64,000 nt of DNA from Brugia malayi (taxonomy: Eukaryota > Nematoda > Chromadorea > Rhabditida > Onchocercidae), in the NCBI RefSeq assembly GCF_000002995.4, contig NW_025062476.1:2723001-2787000 (forward strand). Reading direction: 5' to 3'. Below the pieces are notes generated by a model that had not been told where the DNA came from, did not search any database, and worked only from the letters and a program-made list of their open reading frames with translations. Of this stretch, positions 26,493 to 40,063 are shown in pieces; the first letter of the stretch is position 1, and each line of letters starts with the position of its first letter. The translations under genes were made by a program, and so were the position numbers.

Positions 26493-26822
26493 ACTCCTCC
26501 TTTTTCTTTGAAAAAATTGGAAACAGATTTGCAACCTTGTACTCAACCTTGTACTACTTTACATTATTTTATGTGTGGAAGAAAAAGGACAATATTGAAA
26601 AGAGGAATGAAATAAGAAAAATTGAAACGGAAGAAATTAATTGAAGGAAATGATAATTAGCTAATTTGTGAAATCATAAAAATTAAAACACATTTGAAAA
26701 TTTATTTAAACTATTCTATTACTACTAAAAATTATTATTTGCACTATACAGTTTCAAGGAAATAATCTATAAAATTTGACTTAGAAGGAAAACATCATAA
26801 ACCTTGCATATTCCACAGGATC

Positions 26823-26943
26823 AGTAATTCGGTGTTCATTTTAAAATATATTGGTAATTCGAACTTGATTTTAAAATATATTAGTAATTCGGAGTTGAAT
26901 TTAAAATATATTAGTAAATCGGAGTTCATTCTAAAATATATTA
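26823..26943. repeat. 30-bp tandem repeat, 4 diverged copies
   Basis: Units begin AGTAATTCGG or a variant and end TTTAAAATATATT, starting at 26823, 26853, 26883 and 26913. They differ from one another, so they are older than the other repeats here. Confidence 0.85.
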
Positions 26944-29560
26944 CTTATCAATTGTTTGTTTCTGTTTTGTAATCAAAATTAATATCCTAACTGAAACAAA
27001 AAGTTTGGAAAACTTTCGATCATAATAGAATACTTTATTGTAGCTAATAATAGATGCATTACACAAAATGTTCATTCAAGATTAAATCAATAAATCGGAG
27101 AGAAAAAAAAAAACGAACTTTTTAAATACTAAATTTCTAAATTTTTAAAACAGCGTTTTAAAAATTTCAAGTTCGAATCACTTAAATTTCAAGACTTAAT
27201 ATTGTTAAATCAAAAATTGATGTATTTTTTAGAAAGGCAAAATTCAATCTAAAATTCAATCAAACTAAAGCGATTATTAAAAATGCAAATTTGCACAATA
27301 GGAATAATATATGACATTTTTCAAAATAATGTCAAATGAAAAGAAAAGAAACGATATGATGCAGAGGAAAGTGATCTGTTTCCATTTATAGAAATGATTA
27401 ATTATAAGATCTACTTCCGGAGTACACACCACATCTATTCATTTCATTTTTCTGATTTCGTCGTTTTTTCGCTTCGTTTTTGCTTGGTTCAGAAATTTAG
27501 CTTCTAATTTAAATATTAATTTTAAATTGCAATAAAAAACATTTTAAAAAAAGTGGCAATTTAAATTTTAAAAACTTCAAAAATTCATTTAAATATTATC
27601 AAGAGAAGAACTGTAGAATGATCACAAATGTTATTTTCATCATTTCTAAAGTTTAATATTACCATATAATCATAAAACAAACAACATTCGAAAAATTAAC
27701 CTTCGCATAGTGAATTCAAATGGAAAATATTCAACAAATGGACAGTAGCCACTAAAGGTTGAAGGTCAAGCGATAAATAATGTTTGTATGATGAGAAATA
27801 TTTTATGAGTACTTTTGCATTGGTATTGTCTTCTTCTATTAGTTGAATATATTAAGGAGAAGGATAAGAATATTTTCTAATATCAATTTAATATTATTTC
27901 CTATGCAGTAAATAAATCACAAAAGGTTCAACTGACCTTTTCAGTTTCAGTAACAAATGCTAAAATTACTGAAAGAATGAAAGTTTGAAGAGAACAAATA
28001 AGAGAAAAAAGGAAAGAGTAGAAAGAAGAAGAAGGAGAACAGGTGAGGAGGAATATAAGTTCATTTTAGATGAGTAGTTCATGTGATGTTAAGGATGCTT
28101 TTGAAGAGAGAAATTTGTACATAGAAAAGACCGCACAATTAACCTTCACATAAATGATTCTTAATGAGGGACAATAAAATACGAATATGTCGTATAACAA
28201 AGAGTTTTGATATCAATAAACTGCCAAATAGTTACTATCAGCCGAAGTGTCAGTTGAAAATAAAATACTCTTAAAAGTGTTCAGATATGGATGCGATGCT
28301 GTTAATTTGAAATCTATTTGAAAAATTAAATGTTAGTTAAAACTAATACCGTATTATATCACAGACAATAAAAAATTATTATATCAGATTGATATTGTAA
28401 TAAATTTATGACAAAAATATTGGTGTACAATCTTTCTTTCAAATTTTAATTTTTCTCCAAAGACAAATATTTCTAATTTAAATCCTCCAAAAGATAATGA
28501 TTGGAATTAATTTCAATGCTATTTTTAGAATTTCAACAATAAATTCAATGGTTTTATTTAAATTTTGCAAAAGAATTGTTTTTTGGTAATAATATAATTT
28601 TCGTTTTAGCAAATATTATCTTATTATGATTGAAATATTCTGATATAATTTTTTCTTTCCTAATATGACAAGGTTTATTTAAGAGTGTGATTGATTCATT
28701 TTAAACTTTTCAGAAGTTATTAAAACAGATATTTTTTATAATTGATGAATTTCTATTTAATTACAATGCTTTGTTTTCCTTGAATTTAAATTTCTATCTT
28801 ACTTTATTGTGATTCTTTCTATTTAAAATTCCAAAGTATCAAATTCTTGGTTTGTGTTTCAAAATTTAATTTGAAATAATTACAAGAAAAAAAGGAACAA
28901 ACTCATTGATGTTAATTATTTGGCGCTATTTGCTGCTAATGATGATAAGATAAGAAGTTGGATAAACCTTTTAACTGTCAAATTTGCAAAAATCTAAATA
29001 TTTGCTTCATATTATGAAAAATTCTTCTGCTCAAAAAATCTAAAAAATTGACTTGTTGGAATGTCACTAGAAAGAATGAAACTTCCTTTCAAAATCACTG
29101 ATGCGCAAATGATCAGCAACCGATCATTGAAGACTTAACCTTCGTTGCAGTACTTTATTGAATATTATATTGAAAAGAACTTTCTTCTTTCATTATTCCT
29201 TCTTTAGTATGCATGACATTTATGAGAAGTGCTAATATTTTTGCGCCCATTAATCCAACAGTATAAATTTTTGAGATAATTTTTTGATCAAAAAGAATGC
29301 TCGTTTGTAGTGATAATTAATTAATTGTTAAGAAATGAATAAAATTATAGTTTGCTTAAATAAATTGAAATGCAAAATGATAGTGAAATTAAGTGATAAA
29401 CTGCAAGGAGTAAAAAGATAATGAAATTTAAGTGATAAATTGTAAGGAACAATTTCATTTATTGTAAAAAAGAATAACAGAGAAAGTGTTGAACATTTTG
29501 TAAATGCTAAAAATAAAATGAAATATAAGAATATCTATAATGTTATAAACAATTAATAAA

Positions 29561-29807
29561 AATTAATAAAGTCATTTTATATTTTTCATTCTAAAATAAA
29601 AATTGATAAAATCATTTTATATATTTTTCATTCTAAAATAAAAATTGATAAAATCATTTTATATATTTTTCATTCTAAAATAAAAATTGATAAAATCATT
29701 TTATATATTTTTCATTCTAAAATAAAAATTGATAAAATCATTTTATATATTTTTCATTCTAAAATAATAGTTGATAAAATCATTTTATATATTTTTCATT
29801 CTAAAAT
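29561..29807. repeat. 42-bp tandem repeat, about 6 copies
   Basis: Unit contains AATTGATAAAATCATTTTAT followed by ATATTTTTCATTCTAAAATA. Full copies start at 29601, 29643, 29685, 29727 and 29769; the first, at 29561, is 40 bp and variant. Confidence 0.9.
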
Positions 29808-32800
29808 AAGAAAGATACTTTCATTTTCTTTTCAATCAATCATAAAATTATAGTAAAATGTGAGAAGTTATAATTATTTACAAGGAGAAATTAACAATTG
29901 TAAAATAGAATGAATAATACAGATTTAGTACTTTTCGAAAGATTTCAAATATGATGGTTTAGTTGAATAGATAAATAAATAAATATATTTTGTAAATTTT
30001 ATGAAAGATCAGAGAGAAGAGAAGGACAAAGTAATACTACAAATAAACCAATATCAATAATGGCAATGATCATCAGACTGTTCCGACCAATGATGGATGC
30101 AAAGGTTCATGAAAAGGATGAAAGGCGTACTTCTAAGAATGGAAGGAAGGAAGAAGAAGAAGAGAGGAAGAAAGAGGAGAGAGGGAGGAAAAATGACAGT
30201 CTTAAGGTTTTCAATAGATTGATTCTTCATCTAATTATTATTATACGAATCATATTTCCCTCATGATACTACTATCTATCTATCATCTTCTATGCCATCT
30301 GATCACACCTCTTTATTTCTTCCTTAATTCTCTCAAAAATCAAAAGTCTCTTATATTGGCAGTTGTAAAGTGAATTGATGTCATCAATTTATTTCTCAAA
30401 AAAAGGAAACAAAAAAAAGAAAAGGAAAAAAAAAAACAACGAATAAAATTTTCAAAAAAAAGGTAGTATTTTAACTGATTTGAAATTGAATTTCGGATTG
30501 ATTAAATTTAATTTTATATTTTGCAGCTATAAGTTAATATAACAATTCATTAGACATGAAAAGATGAATGAAATAAATTGAAAAAGAAAAGTTTTATTAA
30601 CTGTGGTTTAATCAGTTTTAGCCTTTTTTTTTGAGATATAGACAATAAGTAGCGAATAAAATTGAAATTAAAATTGATTGAGTAAAATTTGAATGAAGAA
30701 AGAGTGCAATGGGATTAACAAATATTTTTAATATTTTACTCATTTTCTAATTCATAATAAAAAATATAATGAAATTGAAACGAAAAAAAAAAATGCTACA
30801 AAGGAGTATATTAATGCTAATAAATTTTAAATAATAAAATTGTTAACAAAAATTTTTTAAATTTTAATTTCAATTGTCATTAATTGCTTGATAATTTCGC
30901 TTTTGATTTGCTTTAAAATTTAAAAAATATCAAATCTTACATTCATCATTGATATTTCATATTTCATTTGCATCTAATAAAATTATTTTTCATACTTAAT
31001 GAAATTTAAACATGCCATTCTTTTTTTTTTTTTTTTTCTTTTTGTAATTGTTACAAAATGAATCACATTTTCGCTTTTTAAATAGCAAATCTATTGAATT
31101 ACTAATTGATACTTAAGAAGCGAAAATCTTTTCGCAGTAATAATAATAGTTTATGACATTGTTCTCATCGTCTGATATTATATAAAACATTTTTAATTTG
31201 AAATTTCAATCATATCCTTTTCTAATAGTTAATAAAAATTATAAAATTTATAAAATTACATAATCATAATGTAATAATTTTTATCACTTTTACTGAGAAA
31301 ATTATACTAAACGAAGGTCTTATGTAACAAAAAGACAGATAAGAAAATGCAATGACCAAATTTTTTATCAAATATTGATGAATTAAATGTATTTGGAATT
31401 ATTTTAATTCTCATTTATTTCTACAATTTTTTCTTTTTCTTTTTATTTTTTATTTTTTTGAAATTCATTTCATTGTTTTTTAATTGTCAATGATTTATAG
31501 GTGAAATGCAGTAATTATTGAAGTAATCATTTATCAACTATTCAATCATTAAAATCATCCAAAAATCATTAACCTTTGACATTTCCATAATAATTCTATG
31601 GTTAGCATGATAGTTCGTTGATTGATCAGATTTTTAAAATCAGAATCAATCTATCGATATGATAATAATTAAAGTAATGAAATAATAGAAAATTGAGGAG
31701 AATGAAGAACAATTGAGAGAAATCTCAAGTGAAGAGTTAATACTTTAAAATGAAAATCTTGATACTTAAAATATTTGTCACCGATATTTGTCATCTTGAC
31801 ACCTTTTTGCATTTCTTCTCAACATCTTTCCATTTGCACAATCACCCAATAAATTGTTTTTAAATTTTCCATAAATGTCTCATTCATTAATGGCTTTTTA
31901 ATTATTCTCTATTGACTGATGAAGTCTCCGAAATTTTTGTAATTAAAAAACTAAACTTTTTATAAACTTTAAAAGGAAAATTTTATTTACTTCATTCATT
32001 ATAATTACTTCAAACACATCGAGCTTTTTTATTCAAATTATGTCAATACAATTTGCAATATAGTTAGTTCATTTTTAAAAAAGATATAAAATGAATGATA
32101 GCAATAATGAGTGGTACTCATTCATTTCTTTATTCTTTTTTCTCTTTATTTTTTAAAGTTTATTTTGCTTCATAAAATTTTATTTTAATATGTAATTCAT
32201 TTTACTTATTCTATTAAACAATTGCAACTATATAATTTATGCAGAAAGAAATAGTAAAATGCAAGTGAGAGTGGAAGAGAGAAAAAGGAAAAGTTTGTCA
32301 AATTATTAAATTTATCAACTCTCCTTCTTTTACTTCCATTAGTATATGTAATGATCATCGATCATATACTCCGATTTTTATTCAAAAATATTTCACTAAT
32401 GGATAATTTAAGATTTTCAATTTTTTAAAAATGGCAATTAAATCACAAATTACGAAAAGTTTTATTACGCAAGAATTAACCGGAAAGGTTGACAATATTG
32501 TAAGCATCAATGACAGGTCATTTTGTATAACCTTGCTTAGTGTATTGATGTGCCATCACACGGAAATACTTTGCATTAAATAATCGAAAATCCTGAATTA
32601 CATTTGTCACTTACTCTCTACCATGAATTAAATTAAATTAAATCAAATTAAATTAAATTAAGTAATCCGTCCGATCATTTAATTTAAATTCTTGCTGATA
32701 AGTTCAAATATACTTAATTTTCATACATTTGTTTTGGTATGAATGATAGCAAATTTTTGAATACTTCCATTTCATTCATTTTCTTTCTTTCTTTCTCTCC

Positions 32801-35272
32801 CTCTCTCTTTCTTTCCCAATGTATTTTTCTCTCAAATATAAATAGAAATGATAAATAGTTCCAAAAATTTTATCTTATTTAATCATCAAATGTTAGTATC
32901 CTTAAGCAATTATGTATTTGCTGAAATCATATTGACAATACTTTTACGTATTTCTACTACAAATGAAAAAAGAAAAAACATTATTAACTATTTTCAGGAA
33001 ATCGAGAAAGATGTAAAATATAAAAGGAAGAAAGCGCTAGAAGTATTTTCATATTTCAATTCATTATTATAAGTTCGTTCAATTTTATATTTCTTAATTT
33101 TGGTATATTATGGAGAAAAAAAAAAAAAAAAAAGCAAGAAACTTATATTTAAGAAGACTTATTGCATCGTTAAATGCCGGCAAAAAAAAAAAAAAAAAAA
33201 AAATCTCCAAAAGGTTAAGTATTAAGTAACTACAGGTATGTATAGGAAATTTTATAGGTCAAGATGATACTTGTTTAGTTATAAATTACAATTGCAAAGA
33301 TTATTTGCACAAATATCATATATTGTAATTTTAATATAACGCTTATGATCGCTTCAAAAGCTTTTATTTAAAAATTTTGATAAAATTTAGGTTGCATTTG
33401 AATTAAAATTGTTTGCTTGTCCAATTTTTTTTTTTTTTTTTTGAAAAATATGAAATGATTGCTTTAAAAATGACACCACTCATCGAATCATTTTGACCTT
33501 GGACGGTGATCTTGCCACTTTGCTCAGTAAAAATTCAATCATTTCTGAATATTTTAATTATGTATGAAATTCATTAGGTCATATTAATCGTCATCAAATT
33601 AAACATGTAATTTACAGCATTTTGAATTGGTACATTTATTAGACAATTCATTAACTGTCTATTTTGGTATAGATATATAAAATGTGAAAAGTGTTAAAAT
33701 TCATTTTTCATGTACTGAACAAATGGACAAACACTAATGACAAGATATTTGGAATTCAGAATTTTGTCATTAGAAAAAAAAAAAAGATGAAATTTAATAT
33801 AAAACATTAGGGATAGGAAAAAATGTATTTTATAATAAAATTTAAAAATTCATCAAGCTAATTGAATTTCTAAAAATTTTTGCAAAATAATAGCATTTAT
33901 ACAAACTATTCTCATCAATTTCTAAAAATTTGGTCAATTGTATTAAATTTCGAAAAAAAAAAGAAACCGTACTGAATTTTAAGGAATTAAAAGCTAGAAA
34001 CAATTCAACATACAATAATAGTAATATATTATGATACAGTGGGATGAGTCGTTGCATATCGCCTCTTGTTTTACGAGTTAAGTATGATGCATGGGCATTT
34101 TACGGGAATGAGATGTGGGAGTAAGGGCCGAAGTGTTCAGGATGAATGTTTTCTGGGTATTCCGTTTCTTCCCTGAAATGGTCCTTTGATTTCTGGTTCA
34201 GTATTGATGCTGCCGGAAATAATATCCAGTGTTTGCTTGAATGAAATTGAATTAGCTAAATTTGTAACTTACCACAGCTCCTCACAAAAAGCTTAAATAT
34301 TGGTGGACAAGCATTTCCAGTTATATCAATATATCGATAGATACGCATGTGTGTATGTGTGTGTGTGTATGAGTGTCTTCATGCGTGTCTATCTGTGTCT
34401 GTATGTACGTCAAGTTTTAAAGTGCATTTCGATGTATTTTGGAGGAAATCTCGGGCAACAAACAACGCAGAGAAATGGAATTAAACGAAAAAAGGTGAAT
34501 TCTGACGTGAGCTATCTCACTGTGGTAAGAAAGAAAAAAAAAAAACTGAGATGATTGGTTGTGAGTTATCTTCACACGGCTATTAATCAGCTTAGCATAA
34601 ATTTTTGAGAAAGTACTCCACTTGAGGGAATGTTGCACTGCACTTTATCTCCTGAGCGTTATTGCTAAACTTTTTTCACGGTTATTCTAAAGTTTGGGGG
34701 AATGAATTTGTTTGTTATCCGCATGTTTCTTCTGTAGCTTCTCCAGCAGCATCTCCACAATTTTCTCCCAACTTTGCATTCAGTAAGCAAAAAGTTTTTT
34801 TGCAGTGGTTGCAGGTCCCACTTTATTTTGTTTTGGTTCACTCTTAACGAAATTGTATGTTTGCATTCTCTAGGAGAGCTTTCTTTAATATGACTTAAAA
34901 ATTCTGACTATCTTATTCTTTGCTGTTGGCAGTTTACTAATCTTTCCGATTGAGCATTCTACTAGTTATAATTTGCTAAATTGCAATAGAACAAAATGAT
35001 TGATGCATCTTACTTCTTAAAAGTGATATATTTATTGGTTTCGCTTAACCCTTAGGAACCATAGTACACTTGTCAAACTTGACACGATTTACAACGACTT
35101 CTTTACCTGTCGGTTTTTCTTTGTTTCTCGATACTATCCTTTATATTATTCAAAAATTTTCAGAGTATTATTTTGGAACATTGCAGCCCGTTTTAATAGA
35201 AACAACGTTTTCATTACTTGCTGCTTTGGTTTGTCTGGTCAAAGGAACAGCCGCTTGTGTTGCGTGAATTTT

Positions 35273-38200
35273 ATGGCGCGGAAGAAGGAATACAGCGGAA
35301 TGGCCGCTGATGCAAATAGTACTACTAGTAGCGGTGGGAAACGCACGTCGAAAAATGATATGTCGAATGATGCACAATGTGAAATGGACTTAGATCGACT
35401 TAATCCAATTTCGAAACGGAAAGAGGTACATAATAAGCTTATATGTCTTATTTCCATAAATGAAACTAAGCCTTATCAGTATTTTAACACGATTTATTCG
35501 AACTTTTTGATTCCTAGAATGGTCGCTAGTCCATCGATCTCGAAGATATTGTTGTTGCGGTTGATTGTTTTAACGTAAAAACTTTAAACTTTTATTTACA
35601 ATGAATCGAAACTGAAAAATTTTTGCGAAATATCTCTCAATTTATACTAAGATTACAACTTGTGTTACACACTGTTGCAGGTTGTATATCCGGGAACAAG
35701 CGTACGGAATGTTTACGATGTTGCTGACTTGCGTGCACAACTCGGATCTTTTGGTTTAACTGTTCGAGATATTCCAGGAGATGGAAACTGTCTTTTCAGG
35801 TACCTCTTTCGTTTTTCTTATTTTATATGGTTTGAACTTGAATTTGCTAACATTTAGGAGATGGTCACTCTTATCGCTCAAAAAATGTTCGGTTCTTGTT
35901 TACTTTTCAATTTTCACCATATCGAAGTTCTTTTTTTTTTCAGGGCTTTGGGCGATCAACTGGACGGTCACACAGGGAATCACCTGAAGCATCGACTCGA
36001 TACGGTCCGATATATGATAAACCATCGTGGTCATTTTGAACCGTTCATCGATGTACCTTTCGATCGTTATGGTTGGTGTTCTTCAAAATTTTTGGATGAA
36101 TTTTTTTTTCCTAACTTTTTAGAGGATTTTTTGGCTTTATTTGCATTTCGGAAGCTTGTTTATTTTTTTTGCCACTCGCATTTTCGTAATTCTTCAACTA
36201 TAATGACGATCTTGTATGAGGTGCAAATAGGAATGATATTTTAAAATACTGAGATTTAATTATAACTCATTCGTTCCAAACTTTCTTAAGTTGATTAGAT
36301 TTTCTAGCCTAAAATCAAATTACAAATTTCCAATTTTTCTTGTTTTCTAACTAACTTCTTTAGTGCAAGGATTAAGCTAACGACTGTGTTATAACGGATA
36401 CTCACTAAATAATGGATAGTTTTAATATGGAGTACGAAACGAATTTAATGGTCAATTTTGGTGTCTTCTGGGTTATGGAATTAAATTAAATTTTTTGTGC
36501 ATTTCTTACTAATTACAATGTTTACAGTAAATGATTTGAGTCGTCCCGGTACTTATGCTGGCCAGGATGCACTTGTGGCGTTTGCGCGTTTACATGAAGT
36601 AAACATCATCATACATCAGCTGAATAGACCGTTATGGAAAATTCAAGGTTCTGAAGATAGTAATGCTCCTGAGCTTCATCTTTCGTATCATAATGGTGAG
36701 CATTATTCGAGTGTTCGTCGTTTCGGTGATATCGCAAATACACCCGCTGGAATACGCATTATGGTACTGAGTTATTGTTTCTGGAACAAAATCTACTTAA
36801 TTTGTATCTTTTCCACCTTTCATTAATGAAGACTTGCTGAGAACCCTACTTGCTTGTTATCTTGTTGTGAAATATTTAAAGAAATCTCTAATCTAAGGAA
36901 ACATGAATTGCATTTATTGAAATATGTAGTGTTTTGTCCCTTAAAATTCACTTCTGTCTTTCAAGTGATGATTAATGTGACTGAAAATATTGAAAATTAA
37001 AAAGGAAATCAAAAACAATGTACAAAATTTGTAAAATTTATAGACAACGGCACTTTGTTCGATGAAGTTTGAGGTCTGACCTTTTCCCTCTATCTCGGTA
37101 CTTGTGGTACAAGTTCCAAAATGTGGAAATTTTTTGCATACTTATCCAGGCAGAGGGGGTCACTTTCAAAAATGAAACATACACCTGTCGCAAGAACACT
37201 ATGTGATAGAATTGTAAACTTGATTAGTGTGAAAGTACATGTAAGTGATGCACAATTTTAAATTTCTAAAATAGATTAAGAAGAAAAAACGATATATTTC
37301 CTGAAACTGTAATACTAGAGTAAGTATTATTTAATAATGTAATGTATATGTATAACAATTTTTGTTTCAACTTTTACATCTGTCATTATCTTGTGCTTTT
37401 GCAGGCTCCAACTACTGTTCCATGTTGTGCATCGCACAGCGTATACACATCTACGAAACCTCTCACCTCTCATGCAAATTCTGCTAATTTGCAGCAGTCT
37501 GCAGCAAATTTACATAAACATAATACAAATGCTTCAAATGAAGGAGCCGTTAATACATACTTTTATGAGAAAGACGAATTCACTACCTTAGTTCATGAAG
37601 TACATTTCATGGCTTTTAAAAGTGTTTCTTTGATTATTTTCATTAACGCACATTTTGTATGTTTCATATAAAATTAAGGTTTTATAGAACTTCACATATA
37701 AAATGTTGATATAACTAAAAAAAGAAAAAGAAACGAAAATTAATTGTTTAATATTATGTTTTCAAATAACTTACACTTTTCTTTTTATTAGTGTTATCCC
37801 TAAAATTCTGTCCAGTTTTCATTTCCTGAATGTGATAATTTATTTCGATTTTTTGATCAGGTGATGAATCGTACTGGGTGCTGTGATGCTTTGGCTACAG
37901 AGGCACTGATAGAAAATTCGGGAGATTTGGATCAAGCTGTTGATTACCTGCTCTCACTTGCATTATTCGTTACCCCTGATGGTGATAGCAATCTTTCCAA
38001 ATCGATGAACCGAAGTGATATGGAAAAGACAGGTAGATTTGATTACTTTATCTGAATTCTGGAATTGATTCATTGATTAGAATTTTTTTTAACTACCCAA
38101 CAGCAAAATTTAATTAAAATCGGACAGGAATAAGGTTGAATTTGAAATAAAGCTGGCATGGTGCTTTTGGTTTGCAAGACAAGGGATATTCCTAGGAACA

Positions 38201-38919
38201 TTTTTGCTATCCTTTTTTTAAGAAAATTCTTTTAATGGAATTCATTACTTAATAAATTCTTTCTTTTCATGACGCTAAGAATTTGTTATGTTATTGCTGT
38301 TGTACTTTTCTATATTTTAGAACATAGAATATTGAAAGGCCGAAATAATGATGTTAGCAGGCATCGTACTTTACCAGCTTGTCCAACTCGTGCCGATTTT
38401 GAGGTATTTTTTGTTATTTCATATGAATAAGAAGATTTTAGGCCATGGAGTACTTAATTGTTATGCAGTCTTTCCGATAAATCAATCAGTAAAATTGACA
38501 TACTGAGCCAGATTCTATCCACTTTGCATGTCAGTAGCTTTCAGTATCCGAATTTTGCTTTCTTGTAAAAAAAAAGTAAAGAGAAGCGGTAATATTATTA
38601 ACTCTTTTGCCGGGAACAAGTTTTCAGATTGAATCATGCCTTTCCATTTGTTGAGCCTTATTTTATAATCTTCTGAATCTCCACTGCATAAAGAAAAAAA
38701 AAAAAAAAATATTATGCTTAGGGAATGATATCCGTAGTTTCGGGAGCAAATCAGACCAATTTGGTATTTATAAAATTTCTGAGGTTACATTCTTACCCAC
38801 TATTAATGTTTTAGCTGACAGCTTCTGAGCAACAGGAAAAACGGGGACGGAAACAAGGTGGTAACATGTCGGAAGAGCAATTAAATAAGCAAGGCGATCT
38901 TCGTTTCTTGACACTATAA
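35273..38919 (+). CDS. OTUD3: OTUD3-type deubiquitinase (OTU + UBA)
   Basis: Cysteine protease that removes ubiquitin from proteins. Eight exons: 35273-35425, 35681-35799, 35944-36071, 36528-36763, 37405-37599, 37861-38032, 38321-38403, 38815-38919; phases close to 396 aa. The OTU catalytic core contains [15 protein letters not shown] with Asp85 and the nucleophile Cys88, then [36 protein letters not shown] and [12 protein letters not shown] with the likely catalytic His192. This block pattern matches OTUD3 more closely than other OTU proteins. A UBA-like helix bundle lies at about 278-312 ([25 protein letters not shown]), also as in OTUD3. The C-terminus is short and basic ([10 protein letters not shown]) and ends at about 396 residues, similar to the human protein. 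The start MARKKEY was chosen by analogy with the short basic OTUD3 N-terminus; an in-frame Met at 35231 is possible. Confidence 0.93.
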
Positions 38920-40035
38920 TTTAAACATTTTTGCCGTTCGTTCTTTCAGTATGCTTTCTGTAGATAGTTTATCAGAATTTTTGATCACAGATTCAATGAA
39001 AATCATTGAATTTTATTTAACCTTGTGTTTCATGATATTACGGTTATTGTATGTATGTATCATTGCTTAAATGTTTTGTTTGATATTGAATACTTAAGAG
39101 CTTAGGAAACTAAAACAGAAAAACAGGATCTGGATACCATGCGCCAAACACTGTAGTTTGAAAGGGTGAGGAATGCACTTAACTTTTCATTTCAGTTGTA
39201 TTTAGCTGAAGATCAATATTCCGCTAACGCCTGCACTGTTTCATTTCAGCGCTAATTCTGTTAAATCATGTAAATTTATGCTCTTCATGCTAATCAGTAT
39301 CACATGTTTTAACGACTGTTTAAGCGATCAAAGTTGGGTGAGGTTTAAGTTTAAATAACTATGGTGATTTCGCCGAAGAAATATTGAAGATTCTTATTTC
39401 TTATAACAAGTAATATCCCAACCAGTATACAAATAGCGGGTGATGAGGCTAAACTGCTATCACAGTGAGGTCCATCATAAATATAGTCATTAGATAAATG
39501 TGATTGTCTTCCATTTGCTTCCTTCTAACTACCATTTATTCTTACCATCCATCCTTCTAATGTTTTTATTAAACATTGAATGTCATTCTGTATATTATAC
39601 ATTGCATGGAACCAAAATTTCTCTCATTTTCGTGTGGTACTGCTGTTAGAATGTGAGTGTGTTCACATGTGAATTCATTATGTTTTAGTATAATTAATTA
39701 ATTGTTAATAAATTCTATATAGATATATCGCTAGGATATGTCACTAAATCGTGTTTGGAGGATTGCTGCACAGGTGTGACGAAGAATGTTGGGAGAAGGG
39801 CGGGGAATGGTTATGGTAGGTAGTGGTTGACAAGGAGTTTGACAAGAATCTCAGCGAGAAGTGATGTATAGATGCAGAGATGACGAAGATTCCGCAATGA
39901 TAGGAAATAGTTGACTTACCTACCGCTAATCATATCGCGGGATGTCACCACTCCTGGAAATACCTTCTTGCCTCATCTTTCGTCAGCATGCATTGTACCT
40001 GCATGCAGTCCATATATACATTATGTCTGTCGTTT

Positions 40036-40063
40036 GCAGTGCAGTGCAGTGCAGTGCAGTGCA
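40036..40063. repeat. (GCAGT)n pentamer run
   Basis: Five perfect GCAGT copies plus a partial one, at the start of the GC-rich patch. Confidence 0.9.

Larger units (their letters stand above)
24829..35272. other. Long AT-rich intergenic region
   Basis: More than 10 kb with no gene I can support. It holds a CT microsatellite (about 26459-26492), a 30-bp repeat (26823-26943) and a 42-bp repeat (29561-29807). Open frames such as 30060-30266 (Glu/Lys-rich) or 33842-34057 lack recognisable domains or splice partners. Composition shifts to a more balanced one from about 34.06 kb. The final kilobase probably holds the promoter and 5' UTR of the OTUD3 gene. Confidence 0.5.

Noticed and set aside
30060..30266. 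Glu/Arg/Lys-rich open frame
   Set aside because: Purine-rich low-complexity DNA; no domain and no conserved neighbours.
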